From: Bacillota bacterium
Lineage (GTDB): Bacteria; Bacillota; Negativicutes; Sporomusales; Sporomusaceae
Length of the DNA: 40,809 nt
Assembly (NCBI GenBank): GCA_023443285.1
Contig: JAEZVB010000081.1
Span: forward strand, 1 to 40,809
Direction of reading: 5' to 3'
The notes beneath the pieces are model-generated. The model did not search any database and had not been told where the DNA came from. It saw nothing but the letters and a program-made list of their open reading frames with translations. Below, piece after piece: positions 17,113 through 26,496 of this stretch. The position numbers and the translations under genes are program-made. Within the stretch, counting starts at the first letter, position 1, and every line of letters starts with the position of its first letter.

Positions 17113-18519
17113 CTACAGAATGTAGTGACTTAGATCTTGGTTTATAACTATAGGATCAAGTTTTGATTTTACATAATCACGATTAATAACAACTTGCTGC
17201 TCTTCTATGTCAGGCGCATCAAACGCTAAGTCTTCCAAAAGTTTTTCTAAAACAGTGTGTAGTCGTCGAGCACCAATGTTTTCTGTCTGGTTATTCACTC
17301 TGCACGCGATATCAGCCAATTCATCAATAGCATCTTCTGTAAATTCTACCTCTATATCTTCAGTTTGCAATAGGCTGATATATTGTTTAATAAGTGCATT
17401 CGCCGGTTCGGTAAGTATTTGCCGAAAATCCTCCTTCGATAAATTGGTAAGTTCAACCCTGATTGGAAAACGCCCTTGCAGTTCTGGGATCAAGTCTGAA
17501 GGCTTAGAAACATGGAAGGCGCCTGCAGCAATAAACAATACATGATCAGTCTTCACCGGACCATATTTAGTAACAACAGTAGACCCCTCCACAATCGGTA
17601 GAATATCACGTTGAACGCCCTCGCGAGAAACATCAGGTCCTGAACTTTGCCCGCGACCAGCAATTTTGTCAATTTCATCGAGAAAGATAATACCAGAGTT
17701 TTCGGCTAAACTAACCGCACTGGTAGCCACTTCATCCATATCAATCAACTTTTGGGCTTCTTCCTGGGTAAAAATCTTCCGTGCATTGGCTACTGTCACT
17801 TTGCGTTTCTTTTGTTTTTTGGGTAGAAAATTACCAAGCATATCTTGGATATTCATACCCATTTCTTCAATTCCAGTCCCGGCGAACATACCCATCACAG
17901 GCTGCGCACCATCTTCTACGGTAATTTCAAGCATTTCTTCTTCCAGTTCACCGTTAAGTAGACGTTTACGCCACCATTCTCGACCAGTATTGACTTTGGG
18001 CGGTTCCTCTGATTCAGGTGGCTTATCTTGGCTATTTTCTATTCCCCCTGACCCGGAAAACAGCATTTCAAACGGATTACGCGATGATTCTTTTTTGGCA
18101 GGCGGAACAAAATGATCCAAAATACGCTCCTCCGCCAACTGTTAGGCCTTATCATTAACTTCAATCATCTTTTGGTTCTTAACCATGCGAATAGATGTTT
18201 CAATTAAATCACGAACCATGGATTCGACATCGCGCCCAACATAGCCGATTTCAGTAAATTTAGTCGCTTCTACTTTGACAAAAGGAGCGTTAACAAGTTT
18301 AGCTAAGCGACGGGCAATTTCAGTCTTACCAACCCCAGTAGGACCGATCATCAATATATTTTTAGGGATAATTTCTTCTTTAAGGTCTTCAGGCAATTTC
18401 TTGCTGCGCCACCGATTTCTTAAGGCTACAGCTACTGATTTTTTGGCTTGCTGCTGACCGATTATATATTTATTCAGTTCCTTGACTATCTCTCTTGGCG
18501 TAAGTTCCAGCAAAATCAT
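17113..18519 (-). pseudogene. hslU: HslU (ClpY) ATPase gene interrupted by an in-frame TAA
   Basis: HslU is the AAA+ unfoldase that feeds the HslV peptidase. Two consecutive open stretches in the same frame encode it: 18142-18519 gives the N-terminus with Walker A GPTGVGKTE and the pore loop GYVGRDVE, ending IEVNDKA; 17113-18138 continues with QLAEERILDHFVPP after a single TAA at 18142-18144 and holds the I-domain, Walker B IIFLDEIDKIA, the sensor GRFPIRVEL and the C-terminal NIGARRLHTVLE. Nothing else is missing, so one base change (CAA or GAA to TAA) explains the break. TTG 18136-18138 could restart the second half (AAGG eight bases before). The start is ATG 18519 or, by ribosome-site spacing, TTG 18513. 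A sequencing error is possible. Confidence 0.9.
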
Positions 18520-18529
18520 CCCCCTTTTT

Positions 18530-19060
18530 CTATAACTCTTCGACCGTAATATGGTCATTCGTATACACACAAATACCGGATGCAATTTCCAAAGCTGTGC
18601 GGGCAATACCAGCTGCACTTAATGAGGAATGCTGTACTAAAGCCCTTGCAGCAGCAAGTGCATACGATCCCCCAGAACCAATTGCAGTGACACCATCATC
18701 TGGTTCAATTACCTCTCCATTACCAGATATGATAAGAAGATGGTTGTCATCAATTACAATAAGAAGTGCTTCCAGTCGTCTCAATACTCTGTCAAGCCGC
18801 CACTCTTTCGCAAGTTCAACGGCAGCTCTCATCATATTACCATTAAATTCTTCTAGCTTTCCTTCAAATTTAGCAAATAGAGTAAACGCATCAGCCACTG
18901 AACCGGCAAATCCGGCCAATACTTTGCCGTGATAAAGACGACGGACTTTTTTCGCATTGTGTTTCATTATCGTGTTTTGACCAAAAGTAACTTGTCCGTC
19001 ACCGGCAATAGCTGTCTTCCCTTGATGGCGAACAGCAACAATCGTTGTAGCATGAAACAT
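18530..19060 (-). CDS. hslV: HslV (ClpQ) peptidase subunit
   Basis: HslV is the proteasome-like threonine peptidase that works with HslU. The 176-residue protein starts MFHATTIVAVRHQGKTAIAG; the nucleophile threonine is exposed after removal of the first four residues. GDGQVTFG, AGFAGSVADAFTLF and GSGGSYALAAARAL are family motifs. A longer frame reaches 19075, but GGAGG lies eight bases before ATG 19060 and the family begins here. The gene is intact, while its partner hslU directly downstream is not. Confidence 0.95.
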   Translation of the reverse strand: MFHATTIVAVRHQGKTAIAGDGQVTFGQNTIMKHNAKKVRRLYHGKVLAGFAGSVADAFTLFAKFEGKLEEFNGNMMRAAVELAKEWRLDRVLRRLEALLIVIDDNHLLIISGNGEVIEPDDGVTAIGSGGSYALAAARALVQHSSLSAAGIARTALEIASGICVYTNDHITVEEL

Positions 19061-19082
19061 AAATATCACCTCCAAGGAAATA

Positions 19083-20030
19083 TCAGGCTCGCGGATGGTA
19101 TTGTTTATAATTGGCTTTAAGTCTTTCGGTAGTTACATGGGTATAAAGCTGAGTTGTAGACAAATTAACATGCCCCAAAAGCTCCTGCACTGTCCTTAGA
19201 TCAGCACCATTGTCTAACAAATGGGTAGCAAAAGTGTGGCGAATAGTATGTGGACTAACATTTTTTTTAGTCGCCATTACCTCAACATATTTATCAACAA
19301 TTCTTCGTACACTTCGATCAGTGAGTGGTCCTCCCCGGCTATTTACAAATACATAGTCGTGAGCTTTGTCAGTTTGCTGCCCATATTCTCCCGGGTTAGA
19401 GCATAATATAGGACGCGAGTTTGATAAATAGAATTCCAAGACATCAACCGCAGTCCGTCCCATCAGAACAATTCGCTCTTTAGCACCTTTGCCGGATACA
19501 ATAATTGCCCGTCCGGAGAAATCAATATCCTTCAAGGTAATTCCGGCAAGTTCACTCACCCGAATCCCTGTGGCATATAGCATCTCCAGTACAGCTTTGT
19601 CGCGAATTCCCAGAGGATTATTGTCTGGCAAAGTGATTAATTCATGAATTTCGTTTATGTCAAGAAAAACAGGCAATCTTTTATCCAGCTTGGGAGTTCT
19701 AACTGCCTTACATGGATTATTTTTTAAAATATTTTCCCTGCATAAAAATCTGAAAAACGACCTAAGCGCCGCAATCCGTCGCATAATGGTCGCTTTGGCA
19801 TACTGTTTTGATTTTAGAAAAGCCAAATAGCTACGGATCATAAGCGGTGTAATGTTGATAAACAGATCCTCACCTGCCCCCTGACTGCACACAAACTCCA
19901 CAAACTGCAAAATATCTCGCTGATAATTATGAATAGTATGGTTAGAGGCATTTTTTTCAAGTCTTAGATACACTATAAACTTATCTACTAATGGGTTCAC
20001 GCAATTCAATTCTTTTTTTTCTGCAGACAT
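19083..20030 (-). CDS. xerC: XerC/CodV-type tyrosine recombinase
   Basis: A 315-residue tyrosine recombinase with a complete catalytic set: R157 (ATGIRVSEL), K181 (SGKGAKERI), H261 and R264 (SPHTIRHTF), H287 (ELLGHVNL) and Y296 (STTQLYTH). The N-terminal SAM-like core-binding domain spans about 12-105. Its place directly before hslV matches Bacillus codV, so it most likely resolves chromosome dimers at dif together with XerD. It is chromosomal and not the prophage integrase. The upstream gap of 105 bases separates it from trmFO. Confidence 0.93.
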   Translation of the reverse strand: MSAEKKELNCVNPLVDKFIVYLRLEKNASNHTIHNYQRDILQFVEFVCSQGAGEDLFINITPLMIRSYLAFLKSKQYAKATIMRRIAALRSFFRFLCRENILKNNPCKAVRTPKLDKRLPVFLDINEIHELITLPDNNPLGIRDKAVLEMLYATGIRVSELAGITLKDIDFSGRAIIVSGKGAKERIVLMGRTAVDVLEFYLSNSRPILCSNPGEYGQQTDKAHDYVFVNSRGGPLTDRSVRRIVDKYVEVMATKKNVSPHTIRHTFATHLLDNGADLRTVQELLGHVNLSTTQLYTHVTTERLKANYKQYHPRA

Positions 20031-20089
20031 CTTATATCATTCTTTCCGACACTGTTTATCACTGTTCTATTCTAGCGGAAATTAATATT

Positions 20090-20118
20090 ATACTATCACA
20101 ATTGCAATAATTGCGCAA
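20090..20118 (-). promoter_or_regulatory. possible promoter before xerC
   Basis: On the minus strand TTGCGC and TAGTAT are spaced by 17 bases in a very AT-rich gap, with an overlapping TATAAT three bases later. Each box matches consensus in about four of six positions, so the call is weak. It would drive xerC-hslV-hslU-codY separately from trmFO. Confidence 0.3.
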
Positions 20119-20135
20119 TATTATTGTCATATTAT

Positions 20136-21431
20136 TCAAATAAATTCTTCTAAAGCCGCCAATGCTCTATCGGCAATGGTTCGGTTCTTGAGTTTCTTAT
20201 CTTTAATCTTATGCTCTAGCGGCGGAAGCAGACCAAAATTTATATTCATTGGCTGAAAGTGTGTCGGATCAGCTTGTGTTATATAATGACATAGCGCGCC
20301 ATGGGCAGTTTGTGCCGGAAATACATAGGGCTCAAGACCTTGTATCATCCGGCTAGCATTAATGCCAGCCACTAAACCGCTTGCTGCTGATTCAACATAG
20401 CCTTCCACACCAGTAATTTGGCCGGCAAAGAAAATTCCTAGCTGTTCTTTCATTTGTAACGTTGGCAACAATATCCTCGGCGAGTTAATAAAGGTATTCC
20501 TATGCATTACTCCATACCTAACAAATTCGGCTGCTTCCAATCCAGGAATAAGCCGAAATACCCGTTGCTGTTCAGGCCATGTTAAGTGAGTTTGAAAACC
20601 TACCATGTTATAAAGTGTTGCTGAAACATTATCCTGGCGCAATTGAACTACAGCATATGGCATTTCGCCGGTTTCCGGATGTCTTAAACCTACAGGCTTC
20701 ATTGGACCAAAACGCATCGTATCAATTCCTCTGGCAGCCATACTCTCTATCGGCATACATCCTTCGAAAACCACAAGTTTTTCAAACTCTTTGATTGGAG
20801 CTGCCTCAGCCTGAGTAATTTCTTGCCAAAATAACTCATACTGCTCTTTGTTCATAGGGCAATTCAGGTAGTCGTCGTCCCCTTTACCATAGCGAGAAGC
20901 CCGATAAATTATATTCATATTTAATGAATCAGCGGTAACAATAGGCGCTGCCGCGTCATAGAAATAAAGATACTCATTACCAGTAATACTAGCGATAGCT
21001 GTTGATAAACCTGGAGACGTAAGTGGACCAGTAGCAATTATTAAAGGACGACTAGCCGGTACTTCCGTAATTTCAGTATGATAAACCGTTATCCGCGGAT
21101 GATTTTTGAGAACATTTGTAATCATCTCGCTAAAATTATTGCGGTCAACTGCCAATGCTCCTCCTGCAGGTACGCAGTGAGTATCAGCGGCTTTCATAAC
21201 TAGAGAATGTAACTTTCTCATTTCTTCCTTTAATAGGCCTACCGCATTTTCTATATTAGCCCCTCTGAGGGAGTTGCTACATACCAGTTCAGCGAATAAA
21301 GCAGTATGATGTGCCGGCGTCATTGCCTTAGGGCGCATTTCATATAAATCCACATTGACTCCGGCTTCAGCCAGTTGCCATGCAGCCTCGCTGCCAGCCA
21401 ACCCGGCACCTAGTATAGTAACTTTATTCAT
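20136..21431 (-). CDS. trmFO: TrmFO, folate/FAD-dependent tRNA U54 methyltransferase
   Basis: TrmFO makes ribothymidine at position 54 of tRNA using methylenetetrahydrofolate and FADH2. The 431-residue protein has the N-terminal FAD-binding GAGLAGSEAAWQLAEAGVNV, the ELVCSNSLRGANIENAVGLL motif, DRNNFSEMIT, and the C-terminal GQITGVEGYVESAASGLVAG. A longer frame to 21485 lies inside topA; GGAGG seven bases before ATG 21431 and homology (MNKVTILGAG) fix the start. The gene overlaps the topA stop by eight bases. Confidence 0.97.
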   Translation of the reverse strand: MNKVTILGAGLAGSEAAWQLAEAGVNVDLYEMRPKAMTPAHHTALFAELVCSNSLRGANIENAVGLLKEEMRKLHSLVMKAADTHCVPAGGALAVDRNNFSEMITNVLKNHPRITVYHTEITEVPASRPLIIATGPLTSPGLSTAIASITGNEYLYFYDAAAPIVTADSLNMNIIYRASRYGKGDDDYLNCPMNKEQYELFWQEITQAEAAPIKEFEKLVVFEGCMPIESMAARGIDTMRFGPMKPVGLRHPETGEMPYAVVQLRQDNVSATLYNMVGFQTHLTWPEQQRVFRLIPGLEAAEFVRYGVMHRNTFINSPRILLPTLQMKEQLGIFFAGQITGVEGYVESAASGLVAGINASRMIQGLEPYVFPAQTAHGALCHYITQADPTHFQPMNINFGLLPPLEHKIKDKKLKNRTIADRALAALEEFI

Positions 21432-23622
21432 TCTTTTTCCTCCGGTTAGCTGCTGACTTTTTTTTCTTCTTACCCTGTTCTTCATTTTTATCTACATTCT
21501 TAGCAGTTTTTTTGCCATCAGTTTCCTGTCGCGAGGAGCAATTCTCGTTACTGCAAATGGTGGAAAAGCCCCCATTTTTAAACTTGTGCCGAACCATATA
21601 GGAACCACACACTTGGCAACTTTCCTTTAAAGGCATATCCCATGTATTAAAATCACATTCAGGATATTTCTCACAACCATAAAAGACTCTCCTGCGTTTT
21701 GTGTGACGTTCAACAATAGCACCACCGCATTTCGGGCAAGAAACACCAATGTCCTTTAAAATCGGTTTAGTATTGCGGCAAGCCGGAAAACCTGGGCAAG
21801 CTAAGAAATTACCATATCTTCCTTGCTTAACAACCATCATCTGTCCACAATTTTCACATGGGACATCAGATACTTCAACAGGTAATTCGACATGACCAAT
21901 GGCTTCTTCCGCAAAACTAAGGTCTTGCGCAAACGGAGCGTAAAATTCTTCTAAAACAGTTAGCCAAGAAGCATCGCCTTCAGCAATATCATCTAATTTA
22001 TCTTCCATTCCGGCAGTAAATTCAATATCAATAATTTTATCGAAGTATTGCTTTAGAAGATCAAGTACGACAAAGCCCAATTCAGTAGGGAAAAACTTTT
22101 TTTCAATTCGCTCGACATAACCTCGTTCAACAATGGTCTCAATTGTTGGTGCATACGTGCTTGGACGTCCAATTCCCTTTTCCTCCAAGACTTTAACCAA
22201 GGATGCCTCTGTGTAACGAGGTGGCGGTTCGGTAAAATGTTGTTTTGGGTCAAGTTTATTGAGTTTCAACACTTGTCCTGCTACTAATAGAGGCAGGGTA
22301 GTTTCCTTATCTAAATCACTATCTGAAGTCTGTTCAACTTCTTTACTCTTACCAATTGCCCCGCTAAAAGCAGCTAAAAAGCCTGGGAATTTCAGTTGGG
22401 ATCCAGTTGCTTTGAACTTATATATTCCAGCAATAATCTCGATAGTGAGTGTGTCATAAACTGCGGGTGTCATTTGGCTGGCAATAAATCTTTCCCAAAT
22501 AAGTGTATAGAGTTTTAACTGATCTTTACTCAAATTAGCGGCAATAGTCTCCGGTGAAAACTCCAGTGTGGTTGGTCTGACAGCTTCATGGGCGTCTTGA
22601 GATTTTTTACTGGTGTAAATTGGTGCCTTTGCCGGCAAATGTGTTATCCCAAATTTATTTTCGATATAACTTCTGGCTTCCTGTTGAGCAACCTCCGCTA
22701 TCCTAGTAGAGTCGGTACGCATATAGGTAATAAGACCCACTTGCCCCATACGACCAATCGCAAGTCCTTCATATAGTTGTTGCGCAATCATCATTGTTTT
22801 GCGGGAAGTAAAACCTAATTTGCGCGCAGCTTCTTGCTGCAAACTGCTGGTAGTAAACGGCGGCTGTGGATTACGCTTTCTTTCTCTTTTTTTAACATCA
22901 TGTACTTTGTATTCCGCTTGATTTAAGTCACTAATAATTTTTTCAGCCTGCTCCTCATTATTGATAGCAACTTTAACGCTGTCAATGGCAACCAATTCAG
23001 CGTCAAATGGTTTAGAGTTATTCTTTTCTTTTAGTTTGGCCGTTATTGTCCAGTATTCTTCCGGTATAAAGGCCTGAATCTCTTTTTCCCTATCACAAAT
23101 AAGCCTAACAGTAACTGATTGCACCCGGCCAGCACTCAAGCCTTTGCGTACCTTTCGCCATAGAAGCGGACTGAGTTTATAGCCCACTATCCTATCTAGT
23201 ATTCGCCTTGCTTGTTGGGCGTAAACCCGTGGCAAATTGATGGCACGCGGTTTTTTTACCGCTTGTTGAATAGCCGTTTTGGTAATTTCATTAAATTCAA
23301 TCCGGCAAGTAGTTTGCTCCGGAATATTGAGAATATGCGCTAAATGCCAGGCAATAGCTTCTCCTTCACGATCCGGGTCTGTCGCCAAATATACAGTATC
23401 GGCACTCTTCGCTGCCTCTTTTAAGCTTTTTATGAGATCGCCTTTACCTCGAATATTAATATATTTTGGTTCAAAGTTTTGTTCAAGATTAACACCAAAT
23501 TGGCTTTTGGGCAAATCTCGCAAATGCCCCATTGAGGCTTTGACTGTATAATTTTTACCAAGAAACTTTTCTATAGTCTTGGCTTTAGCCGGGGATTCTA
23601 CTACGACTAGAGCTTTGCTCAC
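21424..23622 (-). CDS. topA: DNA topoisomerase I (type IA)
   Basis: TopA relaxes negative supercoils. The 732-residue protein has the Toprim domain (ALVVVESPAKAKTIEKFLG, DPDREGEAIAWHL), the active-site tyrosine in LITYMRTDSTRIA near residue 300, the RVQSVTVRLICDREKEI segment, and three C-terminal four-cysteine zinc ribbons (CENCGQMM...CPGFPAC, CPKCGGAI...CEKYPEC, CQVCGSYM...CSNENC). A Lys-rich tail follows. It overlaps both dprA (four bases) and trmFO, so the three genes form one transcript. Confidence 0.98.
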   Translation of the reverse strand: MSKALVVVESPAKAKTIEKFLGKNYTVKASMGHLRDLPKSQFGVNLEQNFEPKYINIRGKGDLIKSLKEAAKSADTVYLATDPDREGEAIAWHLAHILNIPEQTTCRIEFNEITKTAIQQAVKKPRAINLPRVYAQQARRILDRIVGYKLSPLLWRKVRKGLSAGRVQSVTVRLICDREKEIQAFIPEEYWTITAKLKEKNNSKPFDAELVAIDSVKVAINNEEQAEKIISDLNQAEYKVHDVKKRERKRNPQPPFTTSSLQQEAARKLGFTSRKTMMIAQQLYEGLAIGRMGQVGLITYMRTDSTRIAEVAQQEARSYIENKFGITHLPAKAPIYTSKKSQDAHEAVRPTTLEFSPETIAANLSKDQLKLYTLIWERFIASQMTPAVYDTLTIEIIAGIYKFKATGSQLKFPGFLAAFSGAIGKSKEVEQTSDSDLDKETTLPLLVAGQVLKLNKLDPKQHFTEPPPRYTEASLVKVLEEKGIGRPSTYAPTIETIVERGYVERIEKKFFPTELGFVVLDLLKQYFDKIIDIEFTAGMEDKLDDIAEGDASWLTVLEEFYAPFAQDLSFAEEAIGHVELPVEVSDVPCENCGQMMVVKQGRYGNFLACPGFPACRNTKPILKDIGVSCPKCGGAIVERHTKRRRVFYGCEKYPECDFNTWDMPLKESCQVCGSYMVRHKFKNGGFSTICSNENCSSRQETDGKKTAKNVDKNEEQGKKKKKSAANRRKKNE

Positions 23623-24704
23623 TTAATTCCCTCCCTGGCGGTACAAGTATAGCGTTGACCGCTATGTTCGACCGTCAAACCTCGTAATGTAAGTTGCAAT
23701 AATATATATGCAGCCGTTGCGGGCGGTACATTCAAATTTGTCACAATCTCTTCAATTCCTATAGGCTCTTCATAATTTAGTAAACTATACACTTGCTGCT
23801 CTTCCCGAGTCAATTCAGGCTTTGTCTGATTACACGGACTACCTTCCCAGCCAAATTCCTCTAAGATATCAATAACACTGTCCACTAGTTTGGCTCCAAG
23901 TTTTATAAGCCGGTTTGTGCCTTTACTGCTGCCTGCAAAAATGCTGCCCGGTACAGCAAAAACATCTCTGCCTTCTTCTAGTGCAAAATCAGCGGTTATC
24001 AGTGCCCCGCTTTTTTCTGCAGCTTCCACGACAACAACACCGCGCGCAAGACCATTAATAATACGATTGCGAGCCGGAAAATGTCCAGGATGTGCAATAA
24101 CACCTGGAGCATATTCCGAGATTACTACTCCTCGTTCAGCAATACTTCTTAGCAGTTTTGCATTCTCGGGTGGATATGCAACATCGACACCGCAGCCAAG
24201 CACGGCGACCGTATAGCCTTGTTCTAACGCACCCAGATGAGCAGCCGTATCAATCCCTCTGGCCGCTCCGCTAACAACACCTACTTGAGCCTTTGCTAAT
24301 GCGGCGGCCAGCATACCTGCAACATTTTTTCCATATACCGTGGCTTTACGTGAACCGACAATAGCTATCAAGTTATCGTTTTGTGGTAAACTGCCGCGGT
24401 AATATAAAACATAAGGTGGATTAAAAGTACTACGAAGCAGAGTTGGATAGTCCGCATCTGCTAAACTGCAAAGAGAAATTTGCTTTTTTGTTAATAATTC
24501 AGCTAGTTTATGTACATCTAGCTTATCCCTTTGACCAAGTAAATTATTACAAACTGTGTTATCAAGGCACTTTGATAAAAATAAATCGCCCTGGTCAGCC
24601 AACCAAGCCTGCCGGGCGTTACCATAATAATCAACCAAGGCCTTAATGCGCGAACAGCCAATACCTGGTACACACTGTAGTGCAGCCAAGTAAAATTGCT
24701 CCAT
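23619..24704 (-). CDS. dprA: DprA/Smf, DNA-processing protein
   Basis: DprA binds incoming single-stranded DNA and loads RecA during natural transformation. The 361-residue protein has an N-terminal helix-hairpin-helix region (CVPGIGCSRIKALVDYYGNA), the Rossmann core with IVGSRKATVYGKNVA, VVSGAARGIDTAAHLGALEQ, GCGVDVAYPPENAKL and FPARNRIINGLARGVVVVEA, and a C-terminal winged-helix DML1-like domain. A longer frame to 24779 lacks family similarity; GGAGG precedes ATG 24704 by seven bases. It is linked to topA as in Bacillus smf-topA. Confidence 0.96.
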   Translation of the reverse strand: MEQFYLAALQCVPGIGCSRIKALVDYYGNARQAWLADQGDLFLSKCLDNTVCNNLLGQRDKLDVHKLAELLTKKQISLCSLADADYPTLLRSTFNPPYVLYYRGSLPQNDNLIAIVGSRKATVYGKNVAGMLAAALAKAQVGVVSGAARGIDTAAHLGALEQGYTVAVLGCGVDVAYPPENAKLLRSIAERGVVISEYAPGVIAHPGHFPARNRIINGLARGVVVVEAAEKSGALITADFALEEGRDVFAVPGSIFAGSSKGTNRLIKLGAKLVDSVIDILEEFGWEGSPCNQTKPELTREEQQVYSLLNYEEPIGIEEIVTNLNVPPATAAYILLQLTLRGLTVEHSGQRYTCTAREGIK

Positions 24705-24778
24705 ACCAGTTCCTCCACATCCAGCTAATATTGAACCCAATAGCCCGTAGTAAAAACTTGGTAAATCTAATACTAGCA

Positions 24779-24808
24779 ATTATACCTGGAATAAAATATA
24801 AAGGTCAA
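24779..24808 (-). promoter_or_regulatory. sigma-A type promoter for dprA-topA-trmFO
   Basis: On the minus strand TTGACC (24808-24803) and a perfect TATAAT (24784-24779) are separated by 18 bases. The -10 box lies 75 bases upstream of the dprA start. This is the best promoter visible in the window and suggests that dprA-topA-trmFO are transcribed independently of the fol genes. Confidence 0.8.
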
Positions 24809-24848
24809 GAGCCCAAAGTCCCAATTTAAAGATTTTTTTAAAAAATTA

Positions 24849-25979
24849 CTATTTTTCAGCAGATAAAACGGTATTATTAATGATCGCAGCAATCTCTTCA
24901 GCCGCACTAGGTTGTCCCAATAACAAAGCTTGATTACGCAAAATGGACAATTCATTATTATCCCCAAATAACACTCTAGTTAAAATGGCTTTTAAATCTG
25001 ATAGTGAATCTGCCCTGATCGCCGCACAGCTATCTAGTAAGAATTGAGTGTTGGCTTCTTCCTGCCCCGGAATAGGGCGAAAAATAATCAGCGGCAAACC
25101 TTTGGCCAAAGCCTCTGCAGAGCTCATTCCACCTGGTTTGGATATTAATAAATCGGCAACACTCATTAGTTCATGCACATTATCTATAAAACCAAAAACT
25201 TTGAGCGGATGCCTGCTAGTTGCTGCAAGTTGAACTAATTCCTTAAAAAGCGACTGATTCTTTCCGGCTACCGCAATTAACTGTAATGGTTCGTCAAGTT
25301 GATTACACACATTCAGTATCTTAGCTATAGGTAAAGTGCCTGCACCGCCGCCCATAATCATAATTATCTTCCGGTCTGAAGAAAAATTAAGCTTAGCAAG
25401 GAGCTCTCCTTTACTACCCAGTTGACTAAAACTACTGCTAACAGGTATTCCTGAAACGTTAATAGCATCAGCGGCAATTCCATATTGCTGTAAATACCGT
25501 GACATAGCACTATTAGCAACAAAATAGTAGTCTATTTCCGGGTATACCCACAGACGGTGAACAATAAAATCGGTAATGACGGCTACCGTCGGAACAGTGA
25601 TTAGTGCCTGTTTCTTTAGCCACGCCACCAGTCCTGCCGGAGTAGCATGAGTACATACAATAACTGCCGGCTGAAACTTATTAATATAATTTAGCATGCG
25701 TCTGGCCAGAAACCGACTAATTAACTCCCGCCCCACCAAAGCCATACGGCTTTGATTGCCCCAACTATAGGCGGTTGCATAGAGCGCCGGGAAAACATCC
25801 AGTATTTTTAAGTATATAGCAAGTATTGCCTTGCCGATAGCGCGAGGAAAAAAATCAAAAACATTGCATAACTTTGTTTGACAGGAGTGTTTTTCTCTGA
25901 GTATTTGACTAACTGCTTGCGCTGCCCTAATATGACCAGCGCCGATTGGGGCGCTAATAAATAAAATACGTTTAGCCAA
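24849..25979 (-). CDS. MGDG synthase/UgtP-like glycosyltransferase (GT28 type)
   Basis: A 376-residue GT-B glycosyltransferase of the MurG/MGDG-synthase superfamily, likely transferring a sugar from a UDP-sugar to diacylglycerol or a related lipid at the membrane. The N-terminal acceptor domain has ISAPIGAGHIRAAQAVSQIL (residues about 7-26) and VIVCTHATPAGLVAWLKK; the C-terminal donor domain has IMIMGGGAGTLPIAK and the signature DLLISKPGGMSSAEALAKGL, PLIIFRPIPGQEEANTQFL. The frame is open back to 26039, but that overlaps folK; TTG 25979 (LAKRILF) gives the family N-terminus and overlaps the folK stop. Substrate is not determined. Being co-transcribed with fol genes is unusual. Confidence 0.85.
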   Translation of the reverse strand: MAKRILFISAPIGAGHIRAAQAVSQILREKHSCQTKLCNVFDFFPRAIGKAILAIYLKILDVFPALYATAYSWGNQSRMALVGRELISRFLARRMLNYINKFQPAVIVCTHATPAGLVAWLKKQALITVPTVAVITDFIVHRLWVYPEIDYYFVANSAMSRYLQQYGIAADAINVSGIPVSSSFSQLGSKGELLAKLNFSSDRKIIMIMGGGAGTLPIAKILNVCNQLDEPLQLIAVAGKNQSLFKELVQLAATSRHPLKVFGFIDNVHELMSVADLLISKPGGMSSAEALAKGLPLIIFRPIPGQEEANTQFLLDSCAAIRADSLSDLKAILTRVLFGDNNELSILRNQALLLGQPSAAEEIAAIINNTVLSAEK

Positions 25980-26496
25980 GGCCAGCCGCCAGCTTAGAAG
26001 GTTCAATTTCACCATATACTTTGACTTGGCTGTCATCAATGGTGGACATCAGTAATTCTTGGGCAGTAATACCCTTGTAAACTCTCGCATTACCGGCAAT
26101 CTCGGCTAAGGGAATTAGTACAAATTTTCTCTCCGGCATACGCGGATGCGGCAGTTCAAGTGCAGCAGTAGCCATCTCCACATCATGATACACCAACAGA
26201 TCAATGTCAATGTTACGTGGTCCCCAGCGAACTTCCCGAACTCTTCCCATCTGTTTTTCTGTTGCTAAACAAATCGCAAGCAGTTCCAGGGGATTCAAGT
26301 CAGTAGCAATAGCCAAAACGGCATTGAGAAAACTAGGCTGCTCTTTCAACCCCACCGGTTCTGTCTCATATAATAACGATACTCTTTCAATAGAAATCCT
26401 CGGATGACTACCTAGCAGACGAATGGCCGTAGCAATATTATCTTCTCGGGTATGTGTCGCATTACTGATATTTGAACCTAATCCTAAAACAATCAT
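25972..26496 (-). CDS. folK: FolK, HPPK (pyrophosphokinase of folate synthesis)
   Basis: FolK transfers pyrophosphate from ATP to 6-hydroxymethyl-dihydropterin. The 174-residue protein has LGLGSNISNATHTREDNIA, VSLLYETEPVGLKEQPSFLN and the signature WGPRNIDIDLLVY followed by LELPHPRMPERKFVLIPLAE. It overlaps folB by one base and the glycosyltransferase by eight. Pathway neighbours folB and folP lie directly upstream. Confidence 0.96.
   Translation of the reverse strand: MIVLGLGSNISNATHTREDNIATAIRLLGSHPRISIERVSLLYETEPVGLKEQPSFLNAVLAIATDLNPLELLAICLATEKQMGRVREVRWGPRNIDIDLLVYHDVEMATAALELPHPRMPERKFVLIPLAEIAGNARVYKGITAQELLMSTIDDSQVKVYGEIEPSKLAAGLG

Noticed and set aside
18136..18144. Recoded stop (selenocysteine or pyrrolysine) in hslU
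   Set aside because: The codon is TAA, which is not used for either amino acid, and no reason for recoding exists at this position.
19083..20030. xerC as the integrase of the prophage
   Set aside because: It sits in the conserved chromosomal xerC-hslV-hslU-codY order, 11 kb from the att junction.
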